A stretch of 42,979 bases of DNA from a virus. Below, piece after piece: positions 24,503-34,200 of this stretch. The notes under the pieces are model-generated. The model saw only the letters and a program-made list of their open reading frames with translations. It was not told where the DNA came from and searched no databases. Positions within the stretch are counted from its first letter, which is position 1; the number at the start of each line of letters is the position of its first letter. The stretch is from positions 1-42,979 of IMG/VR virus record IMGVR_UViG_3300030333_006449, one strand, 5' to 3'. Position numbers and translations under genes: made by a program.

Positions 24503-27500
24503 TAGAACAGGAAAAATAACAATTAATGATAAAGAAGAAAATTTTTCTTATTCCGGAACATCAGGAATAGCAGGAGTTAATTATTATTCTGATTTAGATC
24601 TTGCTAATAATGTAATATTTGTTAGCCCAAATTCTTCTTTCATTGTTACTTTTTCAAGTAATACCAATCCCGACACAATAAGTGTTAATACTAATGATGA
24701 AACTTTAGCAGATAATAAAAAAAATATTAAAGGAACAGTTAGATTAACTCATGTAGTTTCAACATCTGAAGGAGACACATCAGACAATAATAATACAAAA
24801 TCATTAAAAAATACATCCAAACCTACTGCATTAGTAGCATCAGATTCTACATCTCAAGCAACTAATGATTTAGTACACTTTACAACATCTCCTATTTCCA
24901 ATGATGATAGATCGTTTGAAATTACGCCAACTTCTAATTTATCTTCCAATACAACTTATTATTTTTTACTCAATGATTTAGAGGCTCAAGATTACTTGGG
25001 AAGTAGAATGTCATTTAGTGTTGGACGAGGATTTGTCACAGATAATTCTAGAAGTATCATAACAACTAATGACTATTATTCTGGATTTGATATTTCATCT
25101 GAAGATTCATCATTACCTTCGGGCAAAACAAGAGGAGAAATTGAGGTTGATGATAAGATTAAAAAAACATTGACTGAATCTTCCAATCCATTTACTGCAA
25201 CTGTAAAATTTATTGATTCTGTTACTGCAAAAATTAATTATGAATTAGATCCAGAAACTTACAAATTAAATGTTGCATATTCTGGTGCATCTACATGTAA
25301 AATAACTAGTACAAATCACAAATTATCAACTGGTGATTCTATTGAGATATATGATTTGGTTAGTGGTGATGATGAAAATGTATTAGGTATTCACAAAATA
25401 ACATATGTAAATGGAAACGAGTTTACCATTCCCATTAGCACCATATCAGGAAGTGGTGGTAGGTTAAATTATTTTTGCACACTTGCACAAAATGATACTA
25501 TAAAAATAGACAAGGGTGATAATAAAATCGTATCTAAAAAAATTGAAGATGTGATAAAAAAATCATTTGATTTAGAAAATATTCCTGCAAATTCTAGGAT
25601 TAAATTAATCAAAGATACAAATGATACGCAAATTGGAAAACAAGCAAATTTCATCAGATCAGTCGAAGAAAATCAAATATCATATATTCCAGTTGAAAAT
25701 GATGGTAAAATAAAATCGGATGTTTTTTCTAATAATAATATATTTGATATTAATGTTTATAATTCCACTACTGAAATTCATGAAAATATCAGATTTTTTT
25801 CGAAAGCGAATACTAATCCTACACATAACACGAATCCATTTAATACAAGTGCCCCAAATGTAGAATCTTTTTCTCCAAATAGTGGAGATCCTCTGACATC
25901 AACTGTTAAAATTTTAAATATAAGTAGATTGGAAAAAGTTGTCACCGTTTTGTGTAATAATGCACATAATTTATCAGCAGGTGATTCTATAAAAATTTCC
26001 AATAGTGATCATGATACCTATAATAATACATTTACCGTTTCTAAAAAAATAGATGAATTTACTTTTTCATTTAACATTACTACTGTTCCTAATAGTTTAC
26101 CTAGAGAAGTATCAGGTAGTGAAATAATAAAAAAAGAAACAAGTTCAGGCTCAGGTGTTTATGAATTGATATATACTCCATTCTTCATTAATTTTAGTCA
26201 ATCGATGAATACTAGTACAATCACGGTTGCAAATAACACACATATCATTTCAGCAAACGGAACATCTGCCGTATTTACAGGTGATGAAAATAAAGCATCG
26301 AGTACAATACAATTATCGTATGATAATTTTACAAATTTAGTTAATTGCGTATCAATAACACCATTAAGTGGAAACTCATCTTTTAGATTGGTTCCATCTA
26401 TTTTAAAAAATAATAATTCGTATAAATTAAGAGTTAAAAATGATGTAAAAGATTTGGGTAATACTCCACCCACTTATCAATATGAAACACAAGAACCCTT
26501 GACAACGGGGTATAGAAGTTTTAATCCATTAACAAATGAGGAAATTGTTTTTGAAGACACTGAACCACCATTATTGAAAAAAATACACATGGGGAGTGGT
26601 GCTGGTACAAAAATAATTTATTCAGATACTTATTCTGAAATTTCTAATGCAACAGACTTGGATGATGTTTCTGTAGATATATCATCGACTCCTATAGTTG
26701 TACAATTTAACGAAAGCATGGATATCAGCACCGTTACTGTTAATACAGATGATCAAACACCTAAAGGATCTATTCAAGTTTCGTGTGATGATTTTACAAC
26801 AGTTGTACAAATGACTTCAATTGTTGCATCAAAAACTGTTGATGAAAATGATACTTTTACATTAACACCTGCAGGTAATCTTTCAGCAAATGTAGAGTAC
26901 GATATTAAGATCACAAGTTTTGCAAGTGATGATTCACCTAATCAAAATAAATTTGCCACTGACAATGTAGTTTCAATTATTAATGCATCTTATTCTAGTG
27001 AAGAACCTGCTCCCGCAGTGTTTGACGAAAATGAAAGGGTCATTGGAACTAGAACAATGACTATTCAAACTGGTAGTTTATCTTCATCGTTAGTATCGTC
27101 TGGTTTTACTTCTGGTACAAAATTTACTGGAGATTTATCAAGCGCCAAAGGTCATATTTTTTCTTTTACTGAAAGTGGTGGTTATGTGACATCAATAACA
27201 TATACACCTATTAAATCTGATGATGATAGCGTAAAAAGTTTTACGCCTGGAGAGCAATGCACTATAGATGATACTACTAATACTTTTTTCATAGATAGAT
27301 CAGAAATCACAAAAGCGGCAGAGGGATTTGTCACTCAACATAGTGAAGGTAATGATAGATTAGATATCTATGAATTATCATCTACAAAATTTGGAAATAG
27401 TCAAAGAATTGTTGGTTTGAAAAATAACACATACGTTCAAACAACTGCATCTGGAATTTCTAATTCGGGATTTTCAACTCAATCGACTGCCTTGAGTGTG

Positions 27501-28283
27501 ACATCATTTATGAGAAATACTTCTGATACATTATTAGAATTATCTTCAGGTAGAACAGGTATTGATCATGACTCAAATGTTATAATCAAATTTAGTCAAA
27601 CGATGAATACTGATACTATTGTTGTAAATTCAACTGATACTCAAGTAAATTCATCCGATACTGTTATATTGTCCAAAGATAGTAACTTTACGAATTGTGT
27701 ACCTCTTTTGACAAGTCCTACAATATCTGAAAACGGAACAAAGTTTGAGTTTAAGCCTGCAATACTTGCTAATACAAGTTTAAGACTATCACAACATGAT
27801 TATTACTATGTTAAAGTTACAAGAGGAGCAAAAACGAAAGGCTCAAAAAACACCGCCTCTGAATATACGTCTTCAAGTGCAAGAATAGGAACAGGAATAT
27901 CTCCTGATTTTAAAGGTATAAACGCATCTGTATTTACCACAGACGGTACGGAAGTAATTTTGGGCACCGAAAATAATAATAGCAAAACCAGTTCTGCATC
28001 AGTCAATAGTCCAATAATTTTTCATTTTAGCGAGGCAGTAGATGTTTCACAATTTGCATCTGGTGCTGAAATATTGATTGATAATGATTCTGGTTTTGGT
28101 TCAGTAGTAGCGGTTACTTTAACAAAATCTGGTAGATTTGGAAATCAAATTATAGCAACACCATCATCTGCATTGACTGCAGGAACACGATATTATGTCA
28201 AAGCAAATTCTGGGGGATCAAATGATGGCGGACATGCCATATCTACTGCACAAGAATTTGGATCTTTTACAACCGCATCATAA
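24492..28283 (+). CDS. Giant Ig-like repeat structural protein (Big_5-type domains), 1263 residues
   Basis: Four clear repeats, plus a weaker one at the N-terminus, resemble the bacterial Ig-like Big_5/SbsA domain. Each has P-x-(I/V)-x-(I/V)-x-F-x-(S/E)-x-(M/V/N) then T-(I/V)-x-V-N and ends in a (L/S)-x-x-x-x-x-Y-x-(L/V/I)-(K/R) strand. They start near residue 38 (SSFIVTFSSNTNPDTISVNT), 556 (FFINFSQSMNTSTITVAN), 727 (PIVVQFNESMDISTVTVNTD), 1028 (NVIIKFSQTMNTDTIVVNST) and 1168 (PIIFHFSEAVDVS). Two other modules (about 262-320 and 478-535) have H-x-L-(S)-x-GD-x-I, also seen in gp7 and the last gene. It sits between hub and wedge genes. Ig-like domains on myovirus particles often bind cell-surface glycans, so an adhesin or baseplate-surface role is inferred. 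It overlaps the upstream gene by eleven bases and ends just before AAGGAG for the next gene. Confidence 0.78.
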   Translation: MAYNRTGKITINDKEENFSYSGTSGIAGVNYYSDLDLANNVIFVSPNSSFIVTFSSNTNPDTISVNTNDETLADNKKNIKGTVRLTHVVSTSEGDTSDNNNTKSLKNTSKPTALVASDSTSQATNDLVHFTTSPISNDDRSFEITPTSNLSSNTTYYFLLNDLEAQDYLGSRMSFSVGRGFVTDNSRSIITTNDYYSGFDISSEDSSLPSGKTRGEIEVDDKIKKTLTESSNPFTATVKFIDSVTAKINYELDPETYKLNVAYSGASTCKITSTNHKLSTGDSIEIYDLVSGDDENVLGIHKITYVNGNEFTIPISTISGSGGRLNYFCTLAQNDTIKIDKGDNKIVSKKIEDVIKKSFDLENIPANSRIKLIKDTNDTQIGKQANFIRSVEENQISYIPVENDGKIKSDVFSNNNIFDINVYNSTTEIHENIRFFSKANTNPTHNTNPFNTSAPNVESFSPNSGDPLTSTVKILNISRLEKVVTVLCNNAHNLSAGDSIKISNSDHDTYNNTFTVSKKIDEFTFSFNITTVPNSLPREVSGSEIIKKETSSGSGVYELIYTPFFINFSQSMNTSTITVANNTHIISANGTSAVFTGDENKASSTIQLSYDNFTNLVNCVSITPLSGNSSFRLVPSILKNNNSYKLRVKNDVKDLGNTPPTYQYETQEPLTTGYRSFNPLTNEEIVFEDTEPPLLKKIHMGSGAGTKIIYSDTYSEISNATDLDDVSVDISSTPIVVQFNESMDISTVTVNTDDQTPKGSIQVSCDDFTTVVQMTSIVASKTVDENDTFTLTPAGNLSANVEYDIKITSFASDDSPNQNKFATDNVVSIINASYSSEEPAPAVFDENERVIGTRTMTIQTGSLSSSLVSSGFTSGTKFTGDLSSAKGHIFSFTESGGYVTSITYTPIKSDDDSVKSFTPGEQCTIDDTTNTFFIDRSEITKAAEGFVTQHSEGNDRLDIYELSSTKFGNSQRIVGLKNNTYVQTTASGISNSGFSTQSTALSVTSFMRNTSDTLLELSSGRTGIDHDSNVIIKFSQTMNTDTIVVNSTDTQVNSSDTVILSKDSNFTNCVPLLTSPTISENGTKFEFKPAILANTSLRLSQHDYYYVKVTRGAKTKGSKNTASEYTSSSARIGTGISPDFKGINASVFTTDGTEVILGTENNNSKTSSASVNSPIIFHFSEAVDVSQFASGAEILIDNDSGFGSVVAVTLTKSGRFGNQIIATPSSALTAGTRYYVKANSGGSNDGGHAISTAQEFGSFTTAS

Positions 28284-28291
28284 GGAGAATT

Positions 28292-28549
28292 ATGGCATTA
28301 GTACCAGCAACATTAGCGAGTCAACTTGAAGCGGCCATGAAAGCGGCTCAAACGGATCAATCTCAAGGGGCTCAAGCAAAAATGGCACAAGACATGGCAA
28401 CCGCAATAGATGCATTTGTTAAATCTGCTACAGTAACAACGCAAGTTACAGGAGCCGCAGTTGGTGGAGTATGTACTCCTTCTGGTCCCGTATCAGGAGC
28501 AACTGTAACAGGAACTGGAACAGGGGCACCAGGAACAGGATTGAGTTAA
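28292..28549 (+). CDS. Small paralogue A, helical N-terminus with Gly/Thr-rich tail
   Basis: The protein has 85 residues from ATG with AAGGAG seven bases upstream, the best ribosome binding site of the operon. Residues 1-45 are helical and Ala/Gln-rich (ATLASQLEAAMKAAQTDQSQ, AKMAQDMATAIDAFVKSA). The rest is TVTTQVTGAAVGGVCTPSGP, then VSGATVTGTGTGAPGTGLS. The gene's stop shares one base with the start of a related gene. Similar small proteins with V-T-G-T-G-T-G tails occur near baseplate genes of other myoviruses in my memory, but I know no function. A multicopy surface or assembly role would fit the strong ribosome binding site. Confidence 0.72.
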   Translation: MALVPATLASQLEAAMKAAQTDQSQGAQAKMAQDMATAIDAFVKSATVTTQVTGAAVGGVCTPSGPVSGATVTGTGTGAPGTGLS

Positions 28550-28812
28550 TGGCTTTAAATAAAGAAACATTAGCAAAAGATATAGAAAATGCTTATAAAG
28601 CATCACAAAATGATTCAACACCATCTTCTCAATCAACATTATGTAATGGATTAGCACAAGCAATTTTTAATTATTTAACACAAGCAACAGTTTCTACAAA
28701 TGTTACCGGAACTGCATCAGGAGGTGTTAATGCTAGTACAACTGCACCATCTCCCGGTCCAATTACTGCACCTGCTACTGTTACTGGTACAGGAACTGGC
28801 ACACTTTCATAA
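28549..28812 (+). CDS. Small paralogue B, helical N-terminus with Gly/Thr-rich tail
   Basis: The protein has 87 residues from the ATG at 28549, which overlaps the stop of paralogue A by one base (TAATG). It is built the same way: a helical start (LNKETLAKDIENAYKASQND, LCNGLAQAIFNYLTQATV), then STNVTGTASGGVNASTTAPS and a PATVTGTGTGTLS end. The shared cores VTTQVTGAAVGGV (A) and VSTNVTGTASGGV (B) and the identical VTGTGTG ends show tandem duplication. No ribosome binding site of its own is visible, so it should be coupled to A. The stop codon lies inside a CATAAATA box. Function unknown. Confidence 0.72.
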   Translation: MALNKETLAKDIENAYKASQNDSTPSSQSTLCNGLAQAIFNYLTQATVSTNVTGTASGGVNASTTAPSPGPITAPATVTGTGTGTLS

Positions 28813-28815
28813 ATA
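28808..28815 (+). promoter_or_regulatory. Late-promoter-like box CATAAATA (first of two)
   Basis: CATAAATA overlaps the stop of paralogue B. It is followed five bases later by ATG GCA AAA TAA, which is too short to be a gene. With the second box at 28835-28842 it forms a pair 27 bases apart, upstream of gp25. Confidence 0.35.
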
Positions 28816-28834
28816 AAAGAATGGCAAAATAAAA

Positions 28835-28842
28835 CATAAATA
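28835..28842 (+). promoter_or_regulatory. Late-promoter-like box CATAAATA abutting gp25
   Basis: CATAAATA ends exactly six bases before the first base of the gp25 ATG (28848). T4 late transcripts start about six bases after the box, so the transcript would begin at or next to the start codon. No Shine-Dalgarno sequence is present. The spacing is the same as at gp8. Confidence 0.45.
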
Positions 28843-28847
28843 TTAAC

Positions 28848-29330
28848 ATGGCCACAGATACTTTACAAAACGATGTTTTATCATATGATTTAAAATATTT
28901 AAATCCTGATGATGATGAAGCAAGAAAAAAGATTGCAGAAGTAAAAGCAAAAGCAAAAGAATTTCGTGATTTGGATATAACTTTTTTAAAAAATCCGAAT
29001 AATGGAAATTTATTCATTAGGACTGGGGCACAAGCAGTAAAACAATCTATAAAATTATTGATGTTAACCGATTTTGGTGAACGATTGATGAAACCAGGTG
29101 TAGGAAGTAGTATAAAAACTGCTTTATTTGATCCTGTTGATTTTATCACTGAAAGAAATATAGAGAGTTATATTAGAGAAGTTATTGAAAATTTTGAACC
29201 TCGTGCAGAACTTTTAAACGTCACGGTGTCAGCAAAAGAGAGTGGTTATGATGTTACAATTGTTTTTAATGTAGTAAATGAAAACGAACCAGTTCAATTA
29301 AATACATTTTTAAAAGTTATTAGAAACTAA
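28848..29330 (+). CDS. 25: Baseplate wedge protein gp25
   Basis: The protein has 160 residues (T4 gp25: 132). It belongs to the gpW/gp25 family that forms the sheath-initiating core bundle with gp6 and offers a sheath-like handshake strand. Diagnostic motifs are visible: FIRTGAQAVKQSIKLLMLTD, then FGERLMKPGVGSSI (about 76-90) and the conserved E117-P118-R119 in ENFEPRAELLNVTV. The N-terminal 40 residues are an extra charged helix (DDDEARKKIAEVKAKAKEFR). It is followed 11 bases later by gp6, the same pair of neighbours as in other contractile systems. The start has no Shine-Dalgarno sequence; ATG at 28848 is chosen because it follows the upstream gene and retains the full family domain. Confidence 0.95.
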   Translation: MATDTLQNDVLSYDLKYLNPDDDEARKKIAEVKAKAKEFRDLDITFLKNPNNGNLFIRTGAQAVKQSIKLLMLTDFGERLMKPGVGSSIKTALFDPVDFITERNIESYIREVIENFEPRAELLNVTVSAKESGYDVTIVFNVVNENEPVQLNTFLKVIRN

Positions 29331-29341
29331 AAAGGCAGATA

Positions 29342-31231
29342 ATGTCAGAACCAGTAAAACTAAGAGTATCAGAATTAGACTTCAATGAAATAAAAAATAA
29401 TTTTAAAGAATTTTTAAAAGTACAGGATGAATTCAAGGATTATAATGTAGAAGGTTCTGTCATAAGTATGCTTTTGGATGTTTTAGCATATAATACGCAT
29501 TATAATTCTTTTTATCTCAATATGATTGCAAATGAGATGTTTTTAGATACTGCTGTAAATAGAAGTTCATTAATATCAATATCAAAACAATTGGGTTATT
29601 TGCCACAATCGAGAGTTGGTTCAAGAGCAAATGTAAATATTTCAGTTACTCCTAATGATTCTCCATCAAATGTGACAATAGCAAAAAATACAAAATTTAA
29701 TTCTAATATTAACGGTGTGAATTATGTGTTTGTAACAGATAAAGCATATTCAGTTGAAGCCAACAATAATCAAACAGTCAGTTTAAATAATGTAACTTTG
29801 ATTGAAGGAGAGCCTTTAACATTTAGATATACAGTTGATGAAAGTGATGATACTCAAAGATTTGTTATACCAAATAGAGGAGTTGATCATAGTACCATAA
29901 CAGTAAAAATACAAGAATCTCAATTCAATACAAATCAATCAGTATATTCTCTTGCATCCGATTTACTGACTGTCAATTCTTCTTCTAATGTATATTTTTT
30001 AGAAGAAACCACGGACTTTAGAACAGAAATAATTTTTGGCGATGGTGTATTAGGTAATAAAGTAAAAACTGGAAATTTAGTCATTATTGATTATAATGCT
30101 TGTTCAGGTGTTTTGGGTAATGGTGCTGAAATTTTCTCCGTTGCAACAACTGCCGGCGGATATTCATCTGTAACATTAACAACAAATGAATCTGCTAAAG
30201 GTGGTTCTGATGAAGAGACTATTAACTCGATAAGATTTAATGCTCCTCGAAATTTTGATACACAGAATAGAGCGGTAACTAAAGATGACTACAAAAGAAT
30301 AATATTAAGAGATTATCCATTAGCAGAATCAGTAATTGTTTATGGGGGAGAAGATGCTGATCCTCCACAATATGGTAAAGTTTTTTGCTCTATAAAACCC
30401 AAACAAGGTTTGAATATAACATCTGCGGTTAAAAATCAAATCAGAGACACTATATTAAAAAAATATAACGTAGCATCAATAACACCAGAGTTTGTGGATT
30501 TAACTTATTTACATATTTGTCCTTCAATTACTGTAAATTATGATTCAAGAACTTCTACTCAAACGGCAGAGTCTTTAAAAACTAAAATAGAACAAAATAT
30601 AATTAAATTTTCTACCAATAAAATAGAAGAGTTCGATCAACAATTTAGAATATCAGCATTTCAAAGAGAAATAGATGATACTGATACTTCTATTGTAGGT
30701 AATGAAGTTGATTTAAAAATAAAGAAAAGATTCATACCAACATTGTCTACAAATTTAGATTACACTTTTAATTTTTATAATGAAATAAGTCATCCACACA
30801 ATGATCATCCTGCCACAGTAACATCTACTAATTTTAGCATTAAAGATTCTGCTGATATTATCAGAGAAAATTGTTTTTTAGAAGATTTTAATGGTGTTAT
30901 GAGAATTACTAGAATGAATGGTAATGTTAGAGTGATAGTAAATGCTAATGCAGGAACCGTTAATTATAAAACAGGGAAAGTTGAGTTAAATTCTTTTAAT
31001 CCCATAACATTTCAAGGTAATGAAATGTTAATTTCAGTGACTCCAAGATTTTCCGATATTAAAACTGATAAACAACAATTATTAATAGTTGAAAAACGTG
31101 ATTTATATATCAATATGATTGATATATCTGCAACAATATCAGGAGATGCTAGAAATCGTTCAACATCAACTACAACTACTACAACAACTTCAACCACAAC
31201 AACCTCAAGCGTAAGTACAACCGGATATTAA
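29342..31231 (+). CDS. 6: Baseplate wedge protein gp6
   Basis: The protein has 629 residues (T4 gp6: 660). It is the iris-forming wedge subunit, related to the baseplate J family. The N-terminus is typical: LRVSELDFNEIKNNFKEFLK, DEFKDYNVEGSVISMLLDVL, AYNTHYNSFYLNMIANEMFL, then DTAVNRSSLISISKQLGYLP. A middle RFNAPRNFDTQNRAVTKDDY (about 299-318) and YKRIILRDYPLAESVIVYGG mark the J-like core. An AAGG lies seven bases upstream of ATG. The last 30 residues are odd: a run of Ser and Thr only (RSTSTTTTTTTSTTTTSS), encoded by ACA/ACT/ACC/TCA repeats, with no counterpart known to me in T4. It is followed four bases later by gp7. Confidence 0.88.
   Translation: MSEPVKLRVSELDFNEIKNNFKEFLKVQDEFKDYNVEGSVISMLLDVLAYNTHYNSFYLNMIANEMFLDTAVNRSSLISISKQLGYLPQSRVGSRANVNISVTPNDSPSNVTIAKNTKFNSNINGVNYVFVTDKAYSVEANNNQTVSLNNVTLIEGEPLTFRYTVDESDDTQRFVIPNRGVDHSTITVKIQESQFNTNQSVYSLASDLLTVNSSSNVYFLEETTDFRTEIIFGDGVLGNKVKTGNLVIIDYNACSGVLGNGAEIFSVATTAGGYSSVTLTTNESAKGGSDEETINSIRFNAPRNFDTQNRAVTKDDYKRIILRDYPLAESVIVYGGEDADPPQYGKVFCSIKPKQGLNITSAVKNQIRDTILKKYNVASITPEFVDLTYLHICPSITVNYDSRTSTQTAESLKTKIEQNIIKFSTNKIEEFDQQFRISAFQREIDDTDTSIVGNEVDLKIKKRFIPTLSTNLDYTFNFYNEISHPHNDHPATVTSTNFSIKDSADIIRENCFLEDFNGVMRITRMNGNVRVIVNANAGTVNYKTGKVELNSFNPITFQGNEMLISVTPRFSDIKTDKQQLLIVEKRDLYINMIDISATISGDARNRSTSTTTTTTTSTTTTSSVSTTGY
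31160..31228 (+). repeat. Thr/Ser codon-repeat tract at the gp6 C-terminus
   Basis: About 23 codons, almost all ACN or TCN, encode the pattern STSTTTTTTTSTTTT and then SSVSTTGY. It is a triplet-repeat-like low-complexity DNA tract that can change length by replication slippage without breaking the frame, and a mucin-like peptide that could be O-glycosylated. Confidence 0.75.
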
Positions 31232-31235
31232 TTAA

Positions 31236-34200
31236 ATGTTTGAATATCTAAAAGATACTGATAATACAATTTTACAGAATAGAATATCTTCTTTAATTGA
31301 TACACAACTTCCTTCTTTTGTTGAAGATGAGGGTCCTCAATTTGCAGAATTTCTTAAAATTTATTACAAATGGATGGAATCTAATGAATTAACAATAGGT
31401 GAAATCAAACAAAATGAATTTAATTTATCACTAGAAACATCATCATCGTTTTTAATAGAGGATTCAAATAATTTAATTTTAGAAAATACTAGAACATCAT
31501 CAAGTGCTTTTGAAAAAAATGAAAAAGTTATAGGTCAAACTTCCGGTGCAACTGGTTTAGTTGATAGAATTACAACAATCGAATCAACCAAAATTTATAT
31601 AAAAAATGTAGGTAAAAAAGATTTTTTAAAAGATGAAATTATTATAGGATCAAATAATAGAACAGAAGCAAAAGTTTTATCGTACATAAAAAATCCTTTA
31701 TTTGCTTCTAGAAGTTTATTGAGCAATAGAGATATTAATTCAACCACAACCAATTTTTTAGATTATTTTAAAACAGAATTTTTAAATAACATACCCACTG
31801 AGTTAACTTCTGACAAGAGACTAATAATTAAACATATCGTTGATGTCTATAGAGCAAAAGGCACAAGTGCATCATACGATTTTTTATTCAAAAGTTTATA
31901 CGACATTCAAGATTTAATTTATTATACACCCAAAGAAGATTTATTAAAACCTTCTTCTGGAAATTGGTCTAGAGAAAAAAGTTTAAGAATTACTACAAGT
32001 GATTCAATTGATAAGTTTGAAAGTAGGACTATAACTGGAAAATCTAGTAGTGCCACTGCAATTGTGGATAGAGTAGAAACATTTGCCGCTGGTATTTTAC
32101 AAATAACAGAATTATTTTTAACAAATATTACTGGAAATTTTGTCGTAGGAGAAATTGTAACATCAAATGAAATAGATGGCGTATCTGGAACAGGAATAGC
32201 ACAAGGAATTTTAACCAATGTTAACATAGTGGGTGCCGGTACAGAATATAAAGTTGGTGATCCTATAACAATTTCTGGTGGGGGTGGAACGGAAGCATCC
32301 GCAAAAGTAAAAGAAGTTGGTGCGGGAGCGTTGACATCAATTTTTGTTTTTGATGGTGGTGATGGTTACATTAAAGATAAAGATTTAACAGTTAATAATT
32401 TTGGTACTGGCGGTTCTGGTTTGGCTGGAAAAATACAAGATGTAGCGGAAACATTTACTTTTTCTGTAAATGAAGATATTATAGGTGAATATTCCACAAT
32501 AAATTTAAATGATGGTGCTTTTGGTTTATCTGGATGTACTATAAATGGAGTTTATAATACATTAATATCAACACTAGGTTTTAGTAAATTTGATTCTGGA
32601 ACAATATCAAGAGTTCAAGTTCCCGCAATTGGACAAGGATATAGCAGTTTTCCAACTATCACTGCAATTGAACCTGATTCTAATGTTTTTGTAGAAGATT
32701 CTGTAAGAATTATGAATTTAAATCCTGATCCAGATGGTTTAGCATCATCAAATGCAGTTTCTGGTACATTCAGACATGGAGAAAGATTAACATCTAACAA
32801 TGGAAATAAAGTTGGTACTTTTTATGGTTTAGTATCAAATACTGAAAGTTTTTCAGATCCTACTAGAATGAGAATTAAAACAACTAATTATACTCGTGGA
32901 ATTATAGATGATTTCAAACCTTTTGAATATTTAATTGGTTCTGGTAGAAATGATTTATTAGTAAATAATAATACTAATATTAACTCCACACTTCCAGCAG
33001 TTTACGATATAAAATTTGTAGATGGTGGTGATTTAACGGTTAATACCATTGTTTATAGAAGAGGAATAAATGCTACTTTAGCATTAGATTCTGGAGACAA
33101 TGCAGGTATAGATTTTTTAGATTCGTCAGCCGAAAAAGTTAGTGTTACAGGTGATTTTCAAGTTTTAAATTTTCCCATAGATCAAGCAACACTTAGCGGA
33201 TCAACTGTAACGGTAACCTCTTATGGGAATCATGGTTTAGATAATGATCAAAAAATTATAATAACTGGTGCAGATGATGCTGGATATAATGGAGAACATG
33301 TTATAACTGTAGATGTTAATGATCCTAATTTATTTACATATTCGATTTTAAGAACAGTTTCAAGGATTACTAGAATCGGATCTACCGCAACTGCAACAAC
33401 TTCAAATAATAATGGTTTAGTAACAGGTACTTCTGTAACTTTATCTGGTGCAACCGCTTCAGAGTATAATGATACATTTACAATTACAAAAATATCAAAT
33501 ACACAATTTACGTTTACAGTTTCCGGAACTCCAACTGATGAAATTGATGCATCAATAACATTAACCCCACAGGGTCTGACATCTCCAGCAACAAATACAA
33601 CTGATTCTTTTGTTTACAATGAAAATGTTTCAGTCAAATTTACATTACCCTTTGGTCATTTAGGTGGTTCTAGTCCTGATAGGTATTTAATATCTTCTAT
33701 AGATTTTGATCGAAATGAAAGAATAACTGGTTTAGTTTCTAATGCAAGTTCTGTTGTAAATACAGGGGTTGTGTTTTCTCCAGGTGGTAAATTGGGAGAA
33801 AATTCACTTCTTGGAATATCAGAAGCAGGGACTGGATCTATAAAAGAAATTGAAATTACAGATGTAGGAGTAGGATTTGTAACAGCCCCAACTGTTTCTA
33901 TTTCGGGAATATTTGGTGGTAATAATGTGGTGTTGACCGCTAATATTGGAACCATTGGGGATAGTAGAGGAAAATATTTAGATCAAAATGGTTTTTTAAG
34001 TTCAAATAAAAAAATATTTGATGGTAATTATTATCAAGATTATTCTTATTCGTTAATATCAAATAAACAATTGTCTGATTATGAAGAGGTGATAAAAAAA
34101 TTATTGCATCCAGCAGGAACAAAAATGTTTGGAGAGTTTGCTCCACCCGCACAAGAAATTGCAATGGATTTTGATCATTTAATTGTTTTAGAAGATGGAT

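Noticed and set aside
28821-28832. ATG GCA AAA TAA micro-frame five bases after a CATAAATA box
   Set aside because: Three codons are too few to call a gene; probably leftover intergenic sequence.
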